DNA of 64,000 bases from Antedon mediterranea (Eukaryota > Echinodermata > Crinoidea > Comatulida > Antedonidae), in the NCBI RefSeq assembly GCF_964355755.1, contig NC_092675.1, positions 21,218,912 to 21,282,911 on the forward strand. Reading direction: 5' to 3'. Of the stretch, positions 1 to 13,303 are shown in pieces; within the stretch, counting starts at the first letter, position 1, and every line of letters starts with the position of its first letter. Under the pieces are notes generated by a model that saw only the letters and a program-made list of their open reading frames with translations, was not told the origin of the DNA and made no database searches. A program made the position numbers and the translations under genes.

Positions 1-283
1 CATTGTGATATCTAGTAATCAAGGGGGAGATATAGAATATATTTCTTTTTTCATCATCATTATAAGGATCGTTACATTTATAAAGGTTATTAATATATTA
101 TTAAATTATTAGATAATTAAATACCACTGTTCAGAACATGCTGGAAGAAAATATGTTATAATGACATGATCTGTTATAGATATAGAATGTAAGGCTCTGT
201 CTACACTATCAAACTACTTTGACAAAAGAGAGCTTCAAGACGTGAATTTTTCTTGTTTTATTTCTCCCTTTTCTATCCTTTAG

Positions 284-2043
284 ACCCTTGCTATGGATAT
301 AAGTGCAAGGATCCAGTTGGCTCTATGTGCGTAGTAGTCGAGAAGGGAACCAAATTGAAGCCGTCATGTGTCTGTCCGGAGGAATGTCCCACCGAAGTAG
401 AGCCAGTCTGCAGTGTCTATGGCAAGCAGTATGATAACTTGTGTACTCTGCACAAAGTTGCCTGTGAAAAGAAACGAGCTATTCCAGTGGCCTTCCTCAG
501 TGAATGTATCGGTAAGTGTAAGATAGTGAGGAAAATGTGTTCACTTACTACAAACATCACAGTAGAAATGTCTCCCTCTTGTTCTCTACAATGTTATTAG
601 GAAAATTAACGTAACAAATGAACAAACGAATTAAATGTTTAACAGAGAGAGCACTTAAAAGTACATAATTCCGGTAACATAAGTAACTGCTTCAAGATTT
701 GATGATTAATGATTATCTGATCCTTAATTAAAAACCTCTCCATCACAGATTTCAACTTTCAACTTTATTTCAGACAAACTGTCCATATGAAATTATGTCC
801 GTATGATACTGTTTTTGTTATTGTACAATTGTCTTAGCAATTTAACCTTCTGTATTTTTATTGTAAGCCGGACTGCTATAGGCCTACCTACATTATTATA
901 TTTTTTTACTTTTAAACCCTTTTTAACTGGTGGTTATGACTTAAAGTTGTCCGCAACTTATTTTGACCTCCATCTGCACATTTTTGATGTTTTTATGTTT
1001 ATTGTAATTTTTAAGTTATGTGTCTATCTTATTTTTAATTTGTAATTTTTATCTTTTATTTTAAAATGTGTGGAGAAACTAATAAAACAAACAAACAAAC
1101 AAACCGTACACTGTCTTTCTATCTTATTTCTTTTTTAAAAATCCAAATCACAGAAAAAGTTGTAAGAAATATAATATTTATTTTATTATATGTTGTATAA
1201 AACTTCTATTTGAATTGTACATTTTCTATATTATCACGTACGTGCAGCCAAGTCAACACCATGTGCTCAGTCAGAACTTGAAGACTTCCCACACCGTCTG
1301 TTGGAATGGTTCCTCCATCTGCGAGAAACCGAAGAGTTGGGAAAAGTCAATCCAGAGAACAACATCCGTAATATTGACATCAGTGAGAGGATCGAACTTG
1401 CCGAGGTAAATGGTCGCTTTTGGTGATACTTAGACACATATGAAAAACAGCTAATAGTCTCATCCAGTATTTATTCACTTTAACAAACAATAATTGACGA
1501 TTTTACTTATTTTTAGTGGAAATTCCAGCAGCTAAACAGGAACAAAAAAGACAACAAACTTGATCGTCGTGATCTCCGAGAATTCCGTTACGCATTGATG
1601 CCTCTTGAGCACTGTGCCGACAACTTCTTCAGCATGTGTGACAAAGGTGACAACGTCATCACACTCGATGAATGGATCGAATGCCTTCGAATCGATGAAG
1701 TCCGTAAGTATCGATTATATTGATTGATTTGTCTTATTTTCATTGACTGATCGATAATCCGTAAATATTTTACACCGGAACACATGCTATACCGTAACCA
1801 ATGTCTTCCGGTATTTTAGATTTAGTGTATCAATGATGAATATCTAACACGAGACCGGGTATTTCATTTAGTGGACAACGAATAACCGTATTAGTAGTTA
1901 CAGTAGGCCTAATTTTGTGTGCTTGACAACACATTAACATAATATAACATCACCAGTAATTGCATCGCAGCATCAGTAATACATTTCTGTTATTATCTTC
2001 TTACACAGCATACGAACCAACTGAAGACGATGAGGAGGAATAG
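284..2043 (+). CDS. SPARC: SPARC (osteonectin), 3' four coding exons; 5' end outside window
   Basis: Secreted collagen- and calcium-binding matricellular glycoprotein. Exons read 284-511, 1248-1405, 1517-1703 and 2009-2043, each with AG acceptor and GT donor, and the phases join (1, 0, 1). Exon 284-511 encodes the cysteine-rich follistatin/Kazal module (starts DPCYGYKCKDP, ends LSECIG). Exon 1248-1405 starts the helical EC domain (TPCAQSELEDFPHRLLEW). Exon 1517-1703 carries the paired EF-hand region, with LDRRDLREF, EHCADNFF and the Ca loop DKGDNVITLDEW. The last exon ends in an acidic tail, PTEDDEEE, then TAG. The first exon begins in phase 1 and lacks a signal peptide and acidic domain, so earlier exons lie left of base 1. 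I see no break. Family assignment is firm; single-copy status is not testable here. Confidence 0.95.
512..1247 (+). repeat. SPARC intron with retroelement-like tail
   Basis: Intron between the follistatin and EC exons. Bases about 800-1104 are T-rich sequence ending in AATAAAA and a short CAAA microsatellite (about 1085-1104), as at the 3' end of a LINE or SINE copy. No recognisable reverse-transcriptase residues remain, so the class is unknown. The rest of the intron shows nothing. Confidence 0.3.
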
Positions 2044-2480
2044 ATGAAGAAGAAAATGAAGTTGAAACTACCTGGTCAGACGCACAGTGTTGCTACCTAT
2101 TAATCAATAGGTCCAACTAAAACAGAATTATAACTGTATAATTACGTGATATTTTTAAATTAAATTACAACTTGCATTAAATTGACTTAAAAATCAAAAT
2201 ACTGTACATATTTCCAGCTGGTTTTGGATATTATATTTTCAACCAAATTATGAAAAATGGTGCTATTTTCCATTTGTTTTTTAATTCTCGTTTTAGCTAA
2301 AGTAGATTTAGAAGTAAAATGTACTACAAAAGTAGTATTCTTGTTTCCTGATAATTAATCATTTTTATTTATTTATTTTTATTTGATATAAATCATGAAT
2401 GCTGTATGTTAAAATAAGGCGAATATTATATTGAAACGCCTTTATTCTCCTCCCCATATACATTTGTGACTAGAATAAAT
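2044..2480 (+). terminator. SPARC 3' UTR with candidate poly(A) signal
   Basis: AT-rich sequence after the SPARC stop. A canonical AATAAA lies at 2474-2479, about 430 bases past the stop, the best candidate end of the transcript. No competing ORF is present. The cleavage site itself is not visible. Confidence 0.5.
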
Positions 2481-2946
2481 ATGTTACGTAGAAAACGTTT
2501 TTTTTTTCTTGGCGTTTCCCCTCTATTTTCTTTCAAAAACTCTTCACTCATTCATCCTGTATTATCAAACCTTTACAGTTGACTTTTATTTTGTTCAAAT
2601 GACTCAATCTTAGAAGAATCTAAAAGCATTAACATTTTCTGAAAAAGAACTGAAATATTGAATGTACAAAATAGTCATATGCTTAAAAGTAAAACAAATG
2701 ACAAAACAAAGCATAGTATTCCCTGAGAGTTAGCCATCGAGTTACTTATTTATATTCTCCCTAGTTTGTTTCACTGAAATGAGTGTCCCCTTAAATCACA
2801 AAGGAGGGGTTCTATAGTAAAAGTGTACCGTCGAGTTAAAATAATTCCATTTACAATCGTCCAATAAAGGACTGCATTGAGTGCTCCCTTCCACTGAAGA
2901 CAAAAACAATGTTAGGGCGTTGTTTACACTTTAGTATCAGCAATGT

Positions 2947-3080
2947 AAAGCTTGGTTCCCACTAGGACGAAACGCAAGTGTTTTGACCAATCACAAGCTA
3001 TGGATTATTCGAACAGTGGCTTGTCATTGGTAAACTCGCTTGCGTAGCGGGTTAGTCCTTGCGTCCTAGCCCACGCTTTA
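2947..3080. mobile_element. MITE-like 134-bp inverted-repeat element
   Basis: Left end TAAAGCTTGGTTCCCACTAG and right end, reverse-complemented, TAAAGCGTGGGCTAGGACGC pair as imperfect terminal inverted repeats. The core holds ACCAATCACAAG-like words also seen in the element at 29048-29155. No ORF is present. Target-site duplication is not clear. Confidence 0.55.
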
Positions 3081-3837
3081 CAGTTGATATTAATTTACTT
3101 TCGCATATATCTCCAGCTATTCATTTTTCATAAAACATTTGAAAACCGCAGTTAAGTGGTCCGTATTATGTTTATGCTGAAACTTAGCTTTCATAAAACA
3201 AGTTAAAATACTGCAGCAGGAATGGAAACAATAATCATAACGAAATACAGTATTAACCAAAGTGTCAAATGCTTTATTTCCAAAATTTTAATTGGTTATA
3301 CAATATTTGAAATAATGCTTTTATAGAATTATCTAGTTATACTAAAAGTGTGATTTAACATCTTTGAAGCCAATAACTAAAGCAATATATAAAGACAAAA
3401 ATACTAAATAAAACATATACTGTAAGTTACATAAAAAATGGATTGATTATGCAAGCCGTGTCTAATATTGTACCATGATATTTGCTTGTGGCGATGATGA
3501 TAAACGATTTATTAACCGTAAAAATACTTTTTTTTCTTAAGAAATGGAGACTAACAAGTATTAACTAAACATAAATATATTTAAATATTATTTGTCCCGT
3601 CTCCTCGGATGTTTTGAACTTCATGACAAGCAATGTTATATCAATAGATGTAATGGCTAAGATACATACAATGAAGTATAGGTATAAGCATGCATTAACA
3701 GAGTTTTATAATGTAAAACTGGTCTAGCAGCAATATTGTTACGATTACTGATGATTCTTATGTTATAACGTACTAAATTCAAAGCATTTGTTACAAAAAC
3801 GATGAATAATCTTCTACAGTTCTAATGCATCAAAAGT

Positions 3838-3935
3838 CTGGTTCCCATTCGGACACAACTGTTGCTTGCGATTGGTCTACCCACCCGTGTAATGCCTAGG
3901 TCATTGCGTTCATCCACGTTTGAATCCAGCTTAAG
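3838..3935. mobile_element. Possible degraded MITE of the same family
   Basis: Begins with CTGGTTCCCATTCGGACA, related to the GGTTCCCACTAGGAC end of the 2947-3080 element, and ends in a weakly matching inverted segment. The match is short and imperfect, so this may be chance. Confidence 0.3.
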
Positions 3936-4433
3936 AAGTCAAGTCTGTGATGTAAGGCGCTATTACCACCCTTTGAGTTTTCATTCATTATGTGACACAT
4001 GACAAAATTTACAGCTTATCAATTACATGAAAACTAACATCCACACTTAGAAGTGCAGGTTTTTATATGCAAAATGAGTCAATTTAACAGTCAACATTAT
4101 TAAAACTTAATAGCACAAAAATAGGACAACTAGGTAAAGCAAACATCTCTATAAATTTAAAGCTAAAATACATTTTTAAAAAACACACAAATGACAAAAC
4201 AAGTTGCTGCATAGGACTCGCAACTCAAGAACTTTTTGCTAACAGTGATTGTAGATATGTCCTAAAATTACATTAAAATATTTACATAGGTCACATGGCT
4301 AGTGCTAAGGACATACAACACACTACCATAGTTGTCATCTCACTCTACAGTAATTGTGAAATTTAAAAAAGCTGAAAGCATCAGAAAATATGATATACAG
4401 AACGAACATTAGTGATATCTCTATGAATGTCCA

Positions 4434-7400
4434 TCAGTCATCTGCTGGAATCGGAGATGCTGAGCGTGATCTACTGTGACGATCACTTCCATTTTCAAGT
4501 CTGAAACCAAAGAAATTATGAATTTATCTCTTTACATCGAATAGCAAGCACATAACAAGCGTTTTCAATTTGTGAAGACCTAAAACATATGAACATTTAA
4601 AAACTTAGAAACCACAAGGAATCAAGTGAGTACTAGCCCTGCATGACGTCACTACAGTAGATGCAGATTGTTACAATTCCAAAGCTTCATGTTTACAGTA
4701 TGGAAACAAATTATGTTTTTTAAATTCTCATACAAGGCTCAGGTAGTCGTGCTGCTGTTTTGCCAATAAGACAGAGCCAGGATTTTAACCAAGGACTCCC
4801 TTCTCAGTTGTTGTGTTCTGTTTTCTTCTCGTGTTTCCCCCTCCCCTCAACATCCAAAACTCAATTTGAATTAAAGATTGGTTCTTCCAATGTTCGCATG
4901 AGCTGCAGTAAAGAGAGCTACAGATACATTTTAACTAAGGCCATGGCATGCAAATGGTTGCCGGACAGAGAAAAAAGACAACTAGAATTACCTGTCACTT
5001 TTGACTGATCCTGCGGCAGATCCACGACTGCGGCTACGACTTCTGTCCCTAGACTGTTCAACTTCGCGGCTTCCACTACGACTCTTTCTTTCGGCGCTCC
5101 TGCTTTTACTTCTACTTTTGCGACTTCTGCTTCTACTCTTGCGACTTCTGCTTCTGCTTTTACGGCTTCTGCTTCGACTGTTGCGATCTCTACTTCTATC
5201 GCGACTTCCGCTTTTCTGTTCACGACTGTGACTTTTCCGTTCCTTACTTACACTGCGATCACGACTTTTCCTCTTATCTCCAGATCTGAAAAACATTTTT
5301 TAAGGGTCTTATATTTATTATGCTTAATTAAAAAACAAGGTTGCTAGTGACAACACATTAGCAGCCTTTGTTGTCACGACGCACCAATAATAAATTATGT
5401 GCTAATTTGCAGAATGACTTTATACCCGATAGCTGCATTTGTCAAGTGATGCATATGAAAATAAAAGGTTTCAATTATTAGACCACCCTCCAACAAGAGT
5501 GTATACTCAAAGTTAACTCCGTAGAATACACAGTTTAATTACAACATTGGATAACTGTTCAGTTTCCTTTATTACTAATTATAGGGGAAAATTACACCCT
5601 GGATGGAGGTAATGTAAAACATACACAGTAAAAATAAATTACTTAAACCAAACAGTTTAACTGTGACTGTCCTATAAGTTGGTTGTCCTAAGAGTTTAAA
5701 TAGTGAAAAATCTAAAACCCTAACCTTGATCGCCTTCTTTCTCGCGATCTGTCCCTTGAACGAGAACGATTCCTGTTGCGCGATCTGTCAGAAACAACAA
5801 ACAAATATTTTATTGTACTATAAATTCCAAAGATTAAATAAAAGGCTAATATGATTAGATTATATTCAAACTTTCAAATGTGTGAAAGCTATTTAAAATA
5901 CATTCTAAAAATGGAATTAAGATTGCCTGATGGTGGTGAAGTGGATTGTTATGCAACACTAGAGTACTTCAATACTGTATAATACCAGGTCAGATGCACT
6001 TGAAGTAGTTTCAATGGCTGTTGTTTAGCTCTATACACTTTTTAGTCCTGTCCGATGCACATGAGTAATTTTCTCACGACCTTTTTGACCTACTTTATCA
6101 TGTAAAATGTAGAATGATTTAGTGCAATTATTCTACAATAATTATATTATTTTACTCTTCCAGCTGGACCTGCAGGCCAGCTGATACCCAGAAACTTTCT
6201 TTAAAATTACAAAATATTTATACTTTAAACTAAATTACTACAAAAAATGTTATAGTACCTTGATCTAGATGATCTGCGTCTTCTGTCTCTTGATCGTGAT
6301 CTTGACCTGATGCAAAGATATAGAAAATAATTACTAACATTTAATATTTATGTCACAGTGACTACTATGAACTGTAGACTTCAAACCAAGCCATGCAAGT
6401 ACAACCATATAGAGTTCCGTATATAACTTTACGTACAAAACTAATTACATTTTTGACTAAAATTATTTAAAAAATAATGTGTTCTTTAAGTGTGTGTTGG
6501 TAAGAAAATGATCAAAAACTATAAAAAAAATATGTTAATATCTAAACTTTGAAGCAATACAATGTTAGTAACATTGATAAGCTTTACAGCAATATCCCCG
6601 TACTTACAATAGTACCAGTGGTGCCTATAGAGGGCACCGTTTAAAACGAGCAGCTGCAAATATTGGTTAGTGTGTGGCGCAGAGGGAAGAGTGTGGTGGC
6701 TATATATGACAATGGTCGACTACTAGACTGGTAACAACGCAGCAGGCTTGGTTGTTTGTAAAATGTGTATTATTTGGTGGTGGTCAGGTCTGTTGACAAT
6801 CGTCGCGGAAACGAGAAGCCATTAGCAAGACCGAATAGTAGGACGTATAGATCAGTCGGTATTGGTGGTGGTAGTAGTAGAAGTACATGGTTTGGTATTA
6901 TGCTTTTAAGTCCATGAATGCTTGGTTGGTCTGGGTTAAAATGATTATCGTTTGGTAAGTTGCTCAGAAGTAGTTTATCAAACACCTATAATAAAAACTT
7001 TTCAGTAAAAACCAACACGTGTTTACTTTTTTATTCACTTTACTATTGTAAATTGTCCTGCAAAAATATTTCTGCCGGAATAATCAAAACTCGCGAATTT
7101 TACAAAAGCTAAAAGAAAAGTTTAAGCTGATGATGCCATCTCTGCAAAGAGTAAAGCTTTGCTCCTTCTTAAAGAAAGTCACAATAATTAAATATCTGTA
7201 CTGCTCTGCATAACTTTATATTTTGTCAATGAAATGCTAGGGTTATAATGAATTTTATTATGGCTGCAAAACTAATAGAAACAAAGCTTAAAAAGCACCT
7301 CAAAATAACAAAAAATTATTATACTGAATTTTTCAAATAGGAAAATTAGTGACACTCAAAAGTCTGTAATTCCACATTCGATTCAGTTTGACAACTCAAC

Positions 7401-8947
7401 TATGATATACCTAACTGAAAATTGGTTTGTAAAGAAATCTGAGCGGTTGACGTCTGTTGAGATTTTCCTTTACTGGGTTCTTCTTAATGTACATAACAAG
7501 AGCAATGAAGTAATCACATTATAACCCTTCAAAAATACTCTTGACCTTTCTGGTTCTTTTCCTTTTCAGCGATCATGTCAAAATCAATTTTATAATATAC
7601 GATACAGATTTGATTGAAATATTAAAAATCAAAACTTACCTTCTTGGTCTACCACCACCGAAACGGCCACCACCATGGTGCCCACCGCCGCCACCACCAC
7701 CATATCTACTTGAGCCACCATGGCGTCCACGGTTGTGCTGTGGTCTCGCATGTTCAACTCTAACTCGACGACCACATACAGATCTGTAAAAAAAAAAAGA
7801 GTTAAAAACCTTTGACAACATATTATTTCAAATCCATGATTTAGTCAAGTAATGCATTTTACAAACAATAGAAATTCAGATGGGTTGATCTCAACAGTAC
7901 AGTATATCATCAGCCAGGGTGGACATGCCATTCCAGTCTTGTATCTTCCAAGAACGGGTCCCAAGACGGATGCCTAAGGTTTTTAAGTACCAGAGAGGAG
8001 ACGACATGTTTTACTTATGAAATTTGAAGGGTATACTGTAGGTTAAGTCAGATAAATTCACAAAAACATAATCATTAATAACCATCCTTACCTGCCATCT
8101 AGTCCTCGGACAGCCCTTTCTGCATCATCCTCATATTTAAAAACTATGAAAGCAAAACCTGGTGGATTTCTGAAAAAATATCAATATAAATCAAAATAGG
8201 CCTACAGTAGGCCTTAGGCAAGGAAACTTGCGACATTAATGTAATGTAGCCAATAGAGATGCATGTGATTCGTTTGTATAACTGGTCTTTGTTTAAATCA
8301 ATTTTGTAATTATAAATGTTAATTTTGTCGTTTATTTATCTACTTTATTTACAAAGAAAATAAAAGAAGTTATCATTGTCATAAAAGTGGGAACGTTTCG
8401 GTCTAGCCTACCTAGGCCTAAAACTAGTTGGGCAGAATCCTCCTGGATTCCCTCCTGGCCTATACTACTAGGCCTTTGGCTAGCACTATCTAAATATAGG
8501 CCTAGGCCCTAGTTAGGCCAATTTAATAACGCCATTTTCTCCTTTTCATTTCAAACAAAATTTACAATACAATAAAATAATAATCAGCCTCAATGCATTT
8601 TAATTTCAGTTTATCAATTTTAATTCGGTGAAATATGCCTATAATAAATCAAAGCAGACAAATTAAATATTGTGAGTGGTAATGTATTTTTTTAAAATAA
8701 TTTGAAACATCTTCTCAAGCGACAGACAAAATGGCGAAAGGACGCTTTCCGAGTGACGAGAAGGAGGCCATGCGGCCCGCGGCGCGAGTTCTACAACTAA
8801 CTAGGCTAGCTATACATACCTGGCTACCCACACGTCCAGCATGTGGCCGTATCTTTCAAACTCTCTTTCCAGATCATACTTGCTTATTCTGGGTCCAATG
8901 TCACCAATGAATATTCGATAACCACCATATGAACGATCTACCGGCAT
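4434..8947 (-). CDS. SR splicing factor, SRSF3/SRSF7 type, 272 aa
   Basis: Nuclear RNA-binding splicing regulator. Coding exons in transcript order: 8947-8820, 8169-8092, 7783-7640, 6306-6259, 5784-5725, 5285-4992, 4500-4434; all introns GT-AG, all in phase 2, 819 coding bases. Residues about 10-84 form one RRM, with RNP2-like RIFIGDI and RNP1-like [10 protein letters not shown]; the RNPPGFAF and LDGR-VCG-RVRVE signatures are those of SRSF3/SRSF7. Residues about 88-115 are a Gly-rich hinge with a run of seven glycines. From about 117 comes an RS domain with repeated SRSRSRKS units, ending in SASPIPADD and TGA. There is no CCHC knuckle, which favours SRSF3 over SRSF7. The 1.33-kb intron after exon 3 sits where vertebrate SRSF3 keeps a poison exon; I could not identify one here. 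Confidence 0.93.
4736..4880 (+). mobile_element. Possible tRNA-derived SINE in the last SRSF intron
   Basis: GGCTCAGGTAGTCG resembles a Pol III A box, and about 40 bases on GCCAGGATTTTAACC resembles a decayed B box, followed by a pyrimidine-rich stretch. This is the usual order in tRNA-derived SINEs, but both boxes are imperfect and the 3' end is not defined. Confidence 0.3.
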
Positions 8948-10953
8948 AACTACAAACGAATTCTGATAATCTTTTGGGGAAAACGTCTATAAAATACAAC
9001 TCAAACTTGTACAACAACGACCACAAAATGGAGGAATTTTTCACAACTCGCTGCTCCGTCGTGGGAGGCCGACAGAGGACGCTCATCTTATTTAGAGTAT
9101 GCCATTTATATTGTGGCCAAAATTTGTAATTAAAATAAACCAATTAAACAAGTTAATTATTATAGACTTAATGACTATTTGTAATCAATATAAAGGTACT
9201 TTAAATTCTCATTTGATAATTTTGTTTAGTTTTGATAACACTTTATAGTAATTTATTCAGTCAAAATAACAACCGATTTACCCATAATAAAATCGAAAGG
9301 TCCTTAAGAATGAAATTGGATTGTCCCTCAAAAACATGAAAAATGAATAATAAAAAGACTTTGAATAGGCCATTTCGCAGTTTTTATAAAGTATAATCAC
9401 TTCCGTAGAAAAAAATAACGTTTTCACTTATAAAAGGAAAAAATAAATCGTTCAATTCTACCAAAACCGCATTGACTTCCAGTCAAGTGACTATTTTTGC
9501 CTTACAGTTTTTTCAGGTAGGGCCTAACCTTTTGTCCAATTTTTGGAGATCCTCAATCTTTTTTAAAGGCTAAAAATAGTAGGGGGATAGTTCTTAAATA
9601 TAACACACTAGATTTCTGGCCTAATTAAGATAACCAAGATAATAATGTTTAATATATATATATGTGATAATCACAACATTCTTGTTTCCACAATGCTTTT
9701 TTCGTTGATTTTGCGAACTGTAACTACAGCTTGTTTCTAGATCAATTGAACCATGATCATTTACAGGAGGGCATGAGAAACTTTATATTTATGAGCCTTG
9801 CTACGGCATCATCTTTATAGGCCTAATCGGATATCCGCCAAGCTAACTGTTAGTTATTCTACACTTTTCCTGATCTGATTACTGCCATGTTTTTTAGTCG
9901 CGTGGAAGCGACTCTATAGTTCACTATGTCGGTCGGTCGGTCTGTCTGTCTGTCTGTCGGTCTGTCTGTCTGTCTGTCGGTCCGGTATCACTATGCGTTT
10001 TATCGCTTTCTGACCTTATCTTGATATCAGTTTAATCTAGCTAGGTCAATTTTTCACAGTATATTCCTTATGGCCAGGAATCAATGTGGTTATGTTTTCA
10101 CGGTGCGCAATAAAAAATTACGCGGTCTACGCACGATTTAACGAAATCACGTTTGTAATCATATCTTCACAACCATGAATCACAATTAAATAAAATTTGG
10201 TACTCATAAATTTCAGGGCATAAATCATCATATGGCAATACAATTACGTGCGTAGCGCATGTAACGCATGCGTACGCGCGCTTAAAATTTTCAAAATTTA
10301 TTTTCGATGAAATAAGAGTACATTTCAGGCAATTTTAAGCGTTTACAAAATTGCCATGAGTGCGCATATTTTTGCGCGCGCACTGCGCGTTAAATGTTAT
10401 TGCGCACTCTTTTTGCCCGATTTCTGTTTTCTTGACTTACTTTTCAACTCGAAATTACGTTATACGAGCACGTCGAAAGTGACAGGCTACGCACGTGTAA
10501 ATAAAAAAAAATAAATGTTTTTAAACATTTCAACATTTTTAAACATGTTCAGTAATTTCGGTCAGTATAGTTCACTATGTCGGTCGGTCGGTCGGGCTCT
10601 CTGTCTGTCTGTCGGTCTGTCTGTCGGTACGGTATCACTATGCATTGTAGCACGCGACTTAATGGCTGTTGGCCTTGTTCTTGTTTTTTAAAATCTGACA
10701 TAATAAACTTTTATTTCTTATACTTTATTTATTGAGTCTGCATATTGCAGTTATTTTCCATTAGGGCTATAGAAATAAAATATGAATATTGATATTCGCC
10801 TAGCCCTATAATTATAACAAATTGCTTTAATTTTCAAACATGGTTCTTACGAACAAACATCGGTCCTCCATGTGGGACTGAAATTGACTTATTAACATTA
10901 ACAATTTAACACTCGGAATGTGCCATGTTCTTTGCTGACCATCAAGTGTCAAT
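8948..10953. other. Intergenic region between SR gene promoter and ST-1
   Basis: Bases 8948-9080 hold the 5' flank of the SR gene, including CAAAATGGAGG, whose reverse strand resembles a YY1 CCATTTTG site common in housekeeping promoters. Bases 9890-10660 are a repetitive element (listed separately). The rest is AT-rich with no supported gene. Confidence 0.5.
9895..10660. mobile_element. Non-autonomous repeat element with flanking GTCGG/GTCT arrays
   Basis: Two direct copies of AGTTCACTATGTCGGTCGGT plus GTCT repeats plus CGGTATCACTATGC lie at 9919-9996 and 10567-10643. The outer ends AGTCGCGTG (9896-9904) and CACGCGACT (10651-10659) are inverted. The interior is unusually rich in CpG and GCGC words (10259-10400). 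No ORF is seen. The class is unknown; the short inverted ends suggest a small DNA transposon. Confidence 0.4.
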
Positions 10954-13303
10954 TCATTCAAAGTCAAATGCTAATCCTGTTCCATGAAGATTCTCTCTGA
11001 TCACAGCATCAAACTGCTCATTTTGAGCAACAGTATAGTGGTTCTTCCAATCACCAATTTGCCCTACAAAAATAGATTTGAATTCAAGTAATTAATAATT
11101 ACAATTGGCTGGCTTTCACCTAACATGAACATCACCTACTTTTGGAGTGTACCCAGTTCGCTTTGTGTACATCCTGATCATTGTAAAACTAGGCATATAC
11201 TCGCCAGAATCAACAGCTTTATGTCTATTATAAAGGCTGAACGAGACTTCCTAAGAATAAGGAATGGCACGAACAGGTCTCAAACCCATGCTTCCCATGG
11301 TTACCTTTCCCACGTCCATGCTAGCTGTATTACTGTGCATTACTTCATATCGCTCTTGTGCAGGCAATGATGAGAACATAATATATGTTCTCATTGCAAT
11401 ATAGACCTATAGGTGATATTGTTCGCAACATACCCTTTCGAATAAAAGGTGCTTTCCCCATTGCTTTCGTAAGGAGTTCACCATTAGGTATATTCTTTTC
11501 AACTTTCTCATATGTTTTCTTCATGTTTTTCACATCAGAGTTATAAACGACTCTGTCAAGTTCTTCTTCAGTTAGAGTGCACTCCAAATGATCGGCAAAC
11601 TGAATGATCGCTCCTCTAGGGTCCTACAAAAACAAACCAAGAAAGAATAAGCAAAAGAAATGATATAAATAATTATGGTTAAAACACACATTGCTCCATC
11701 AAGGGCACTGGAAGTATATTCAGAATTACGAAAAATTTAAAAATAATATGACTTTTTCTGTCGTTTAAATAAGCCAGTTAGACATGATGCTTTTATACAT
11801 GTTGGTTCAGAACCAGAAATAATAAACATTTTGGCTTGCTATCGGATCAAAATATTGAATAGAAAACAGTGTACACAATCGTATAGAAAACAAAAAACAG
11901 GTCTATCACATACCTTTTTCATATCCTCAAACTTCATATACAAGAAATATGGTTCGTGTCTATATTTCCAAAAATCAAGAACGTGTGGAAAAAAGCCGCC
12001 ATATTCCACTAGAAAAAAAATTTGAAGAACAGAGTATACATTAGACCATGGAGAAATCAGTCCTAGCTGATTTCTCCATGCTTAGACTAACTCTTAAAAA
12101 CAATCTACAAAATTTGCAAAAAATGTTATAATGTGATATGTATATTGAAAGCGCTGTTTCTACTGTCTTAGGGACCCCATCATATTATTTCTAAAATCAA
12201 TCAATCTATTTCATTAAAAAAAATATGTAGGCATATAAATTGTCATAAAAAAAGGGAACTCAAAATAAGCAAAGAGTTTATACAGAAAAACAATCCAATA
12301 ATTTGTAATAGAACTTATAGAAACATATCAGCTTCTCAAAATGGGAAGATAGACTGCTAATTGTCTATTGACCCTCCGGTATTTGCCACCTTTCAACACA
12401 TACGTGAATTTGAGCATATCTTACAATTCTTTTGTTCTATCCATTGACCAATGAAAGCTTCCCATGACGATGCATCTGGTGTTCCAATTGTTTTTTTGAC
12501 GTGGTATAATGAAACGCCACAATCTTTAGGGTTTCGAGCTACGTAGATTATCTAACAAGAAGAAGAAGATGAACGTAAACAAACTTGTACAGGTGTTGCT
12601 TAAGCGTTCTCCTCAACTGTGTAAATCGTGGCATTGAGGAAAGCAGTAGAAATGACAAAACATTATCTACAGAAGAAAATAAATGAAACTATAGGGGACC
12701 TAATTTACTTCGTTCTAATCATCTGTAGGTCTGTAGGTTCTAATTCAGTAGTAACGTTCATTGACATCTCAATCATCCTCCCTAAGTAATACAGGCATGA
12801 ATAAAAAGGATGAAGTGTTTCAAATTACCTTCACTTTTTTGGAAAACACCTGAGGAGGTAAGAGAGATAATGGCAAGTGTGTTATTATAATTCTACGACC
12901 TTTCATCGAATTAAGCTTCAGATACCATGACCCAAACGTCCGATTGCTTTTGTCTGCCATATACATCATTTCAAGTACTGCTTCATGACGACTATGGTCA
13001 ATTTTGTCAGGATCTCCACCAGTTAAAATCAGATTGATAATTTCATAAGCCCAATGTGTTCCTATAGGAATAAGAAACAATATAACAGCGGTTCAATTAA
13101 TTGTTTTGAATTAGAATTATTATTTTAAATTGGAGATTTCCATAGTACATACCACATTTAAGATAGGTAATTAAGAAGATATCGTCAGGCCTGACTTCAA
13201 AAGTTTCCATGGCATCTAAATTATCAGGTGAAACCAACCAACGTACAAATTTAATTCCTTTGTACTCATAGCAACCATTCGAAAGTTCACCTTTCTCTGC
13301 CAT
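10954..13303 (-). CDS. ST-1: cytosolic sulfotransferase (SULT family), 301 aa
   Basis: Transfers sulfate from PAPS to a hydroxyl or amine acceptor; acceptor unknown. Exons: 13303-13153, 13061-12829, 12551-12425, 12008-11914, 11623-11434, 11063-10954; phases 1, 0, 1, 0, 1 as in all other copies. Motifs: 5'-phosphosulfate loop TYLKCGTHW (Lys about 49), catalytic His in THLPLSLLP (about 112), 3'-phosphate site YVARNPKDCGVS (Arg about 134, Ser about 142), and C-terminal RKG..GDWKNHYTVAQNE. Length is normal for SULTs. The N-terminus and middle are the most divergent of the cluster, and the loop has Leu where other SULTs have Pro. The start is the only ATG before the conserved YKGIKF block. Open throughout. 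Confidence 0.92.
12047..12080. repeat. 34-base hairpin in the third ST-1 intron
   Basis: CATGGAGAAATCAG and its exact reverse complement CTGATTTCTCCATG are separated by six bases (TCCTAG). It lies just upstream, in transcript sense, of exon 4. Role unknown. Confidence 0.7.

Larger units (their letters stand above)
2481..4433. other. Convergent intergenic region, SPARC to SR-protein gene
   Basis: AT-rich, no supported ORF. The 3' UTR of the minus-strand SR gene should occupy its right part; minus-strand AATAAA candidates lie at 3508-3513 and 3273-3278. Two short inverted-repeat elements (2947-3080 and about 3838-3935) are listed separately. Confidence 0.6.

Noticed and set aside
803-1045. 80-codon hydrophobic ORF in the SPARC intron
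   Set aside because: T-rich intron and repeat tail; hydrophobicity follows from base composition.
4918-5231. Leucine-rich plus-strand ORF and Ala/Glu/Val-rich minus-strand ORF over the RS domain
   Set aside because: Both are alternative readings of the repetitive RS-domain exon of the SR gene.
6307-7639. Search for a conserved poison exon in the SR gene intron
   Set aside because: Position would fit SRSF3-type autoregulation, but I could not find a convincing acceptor-donor pair or compare with another species.
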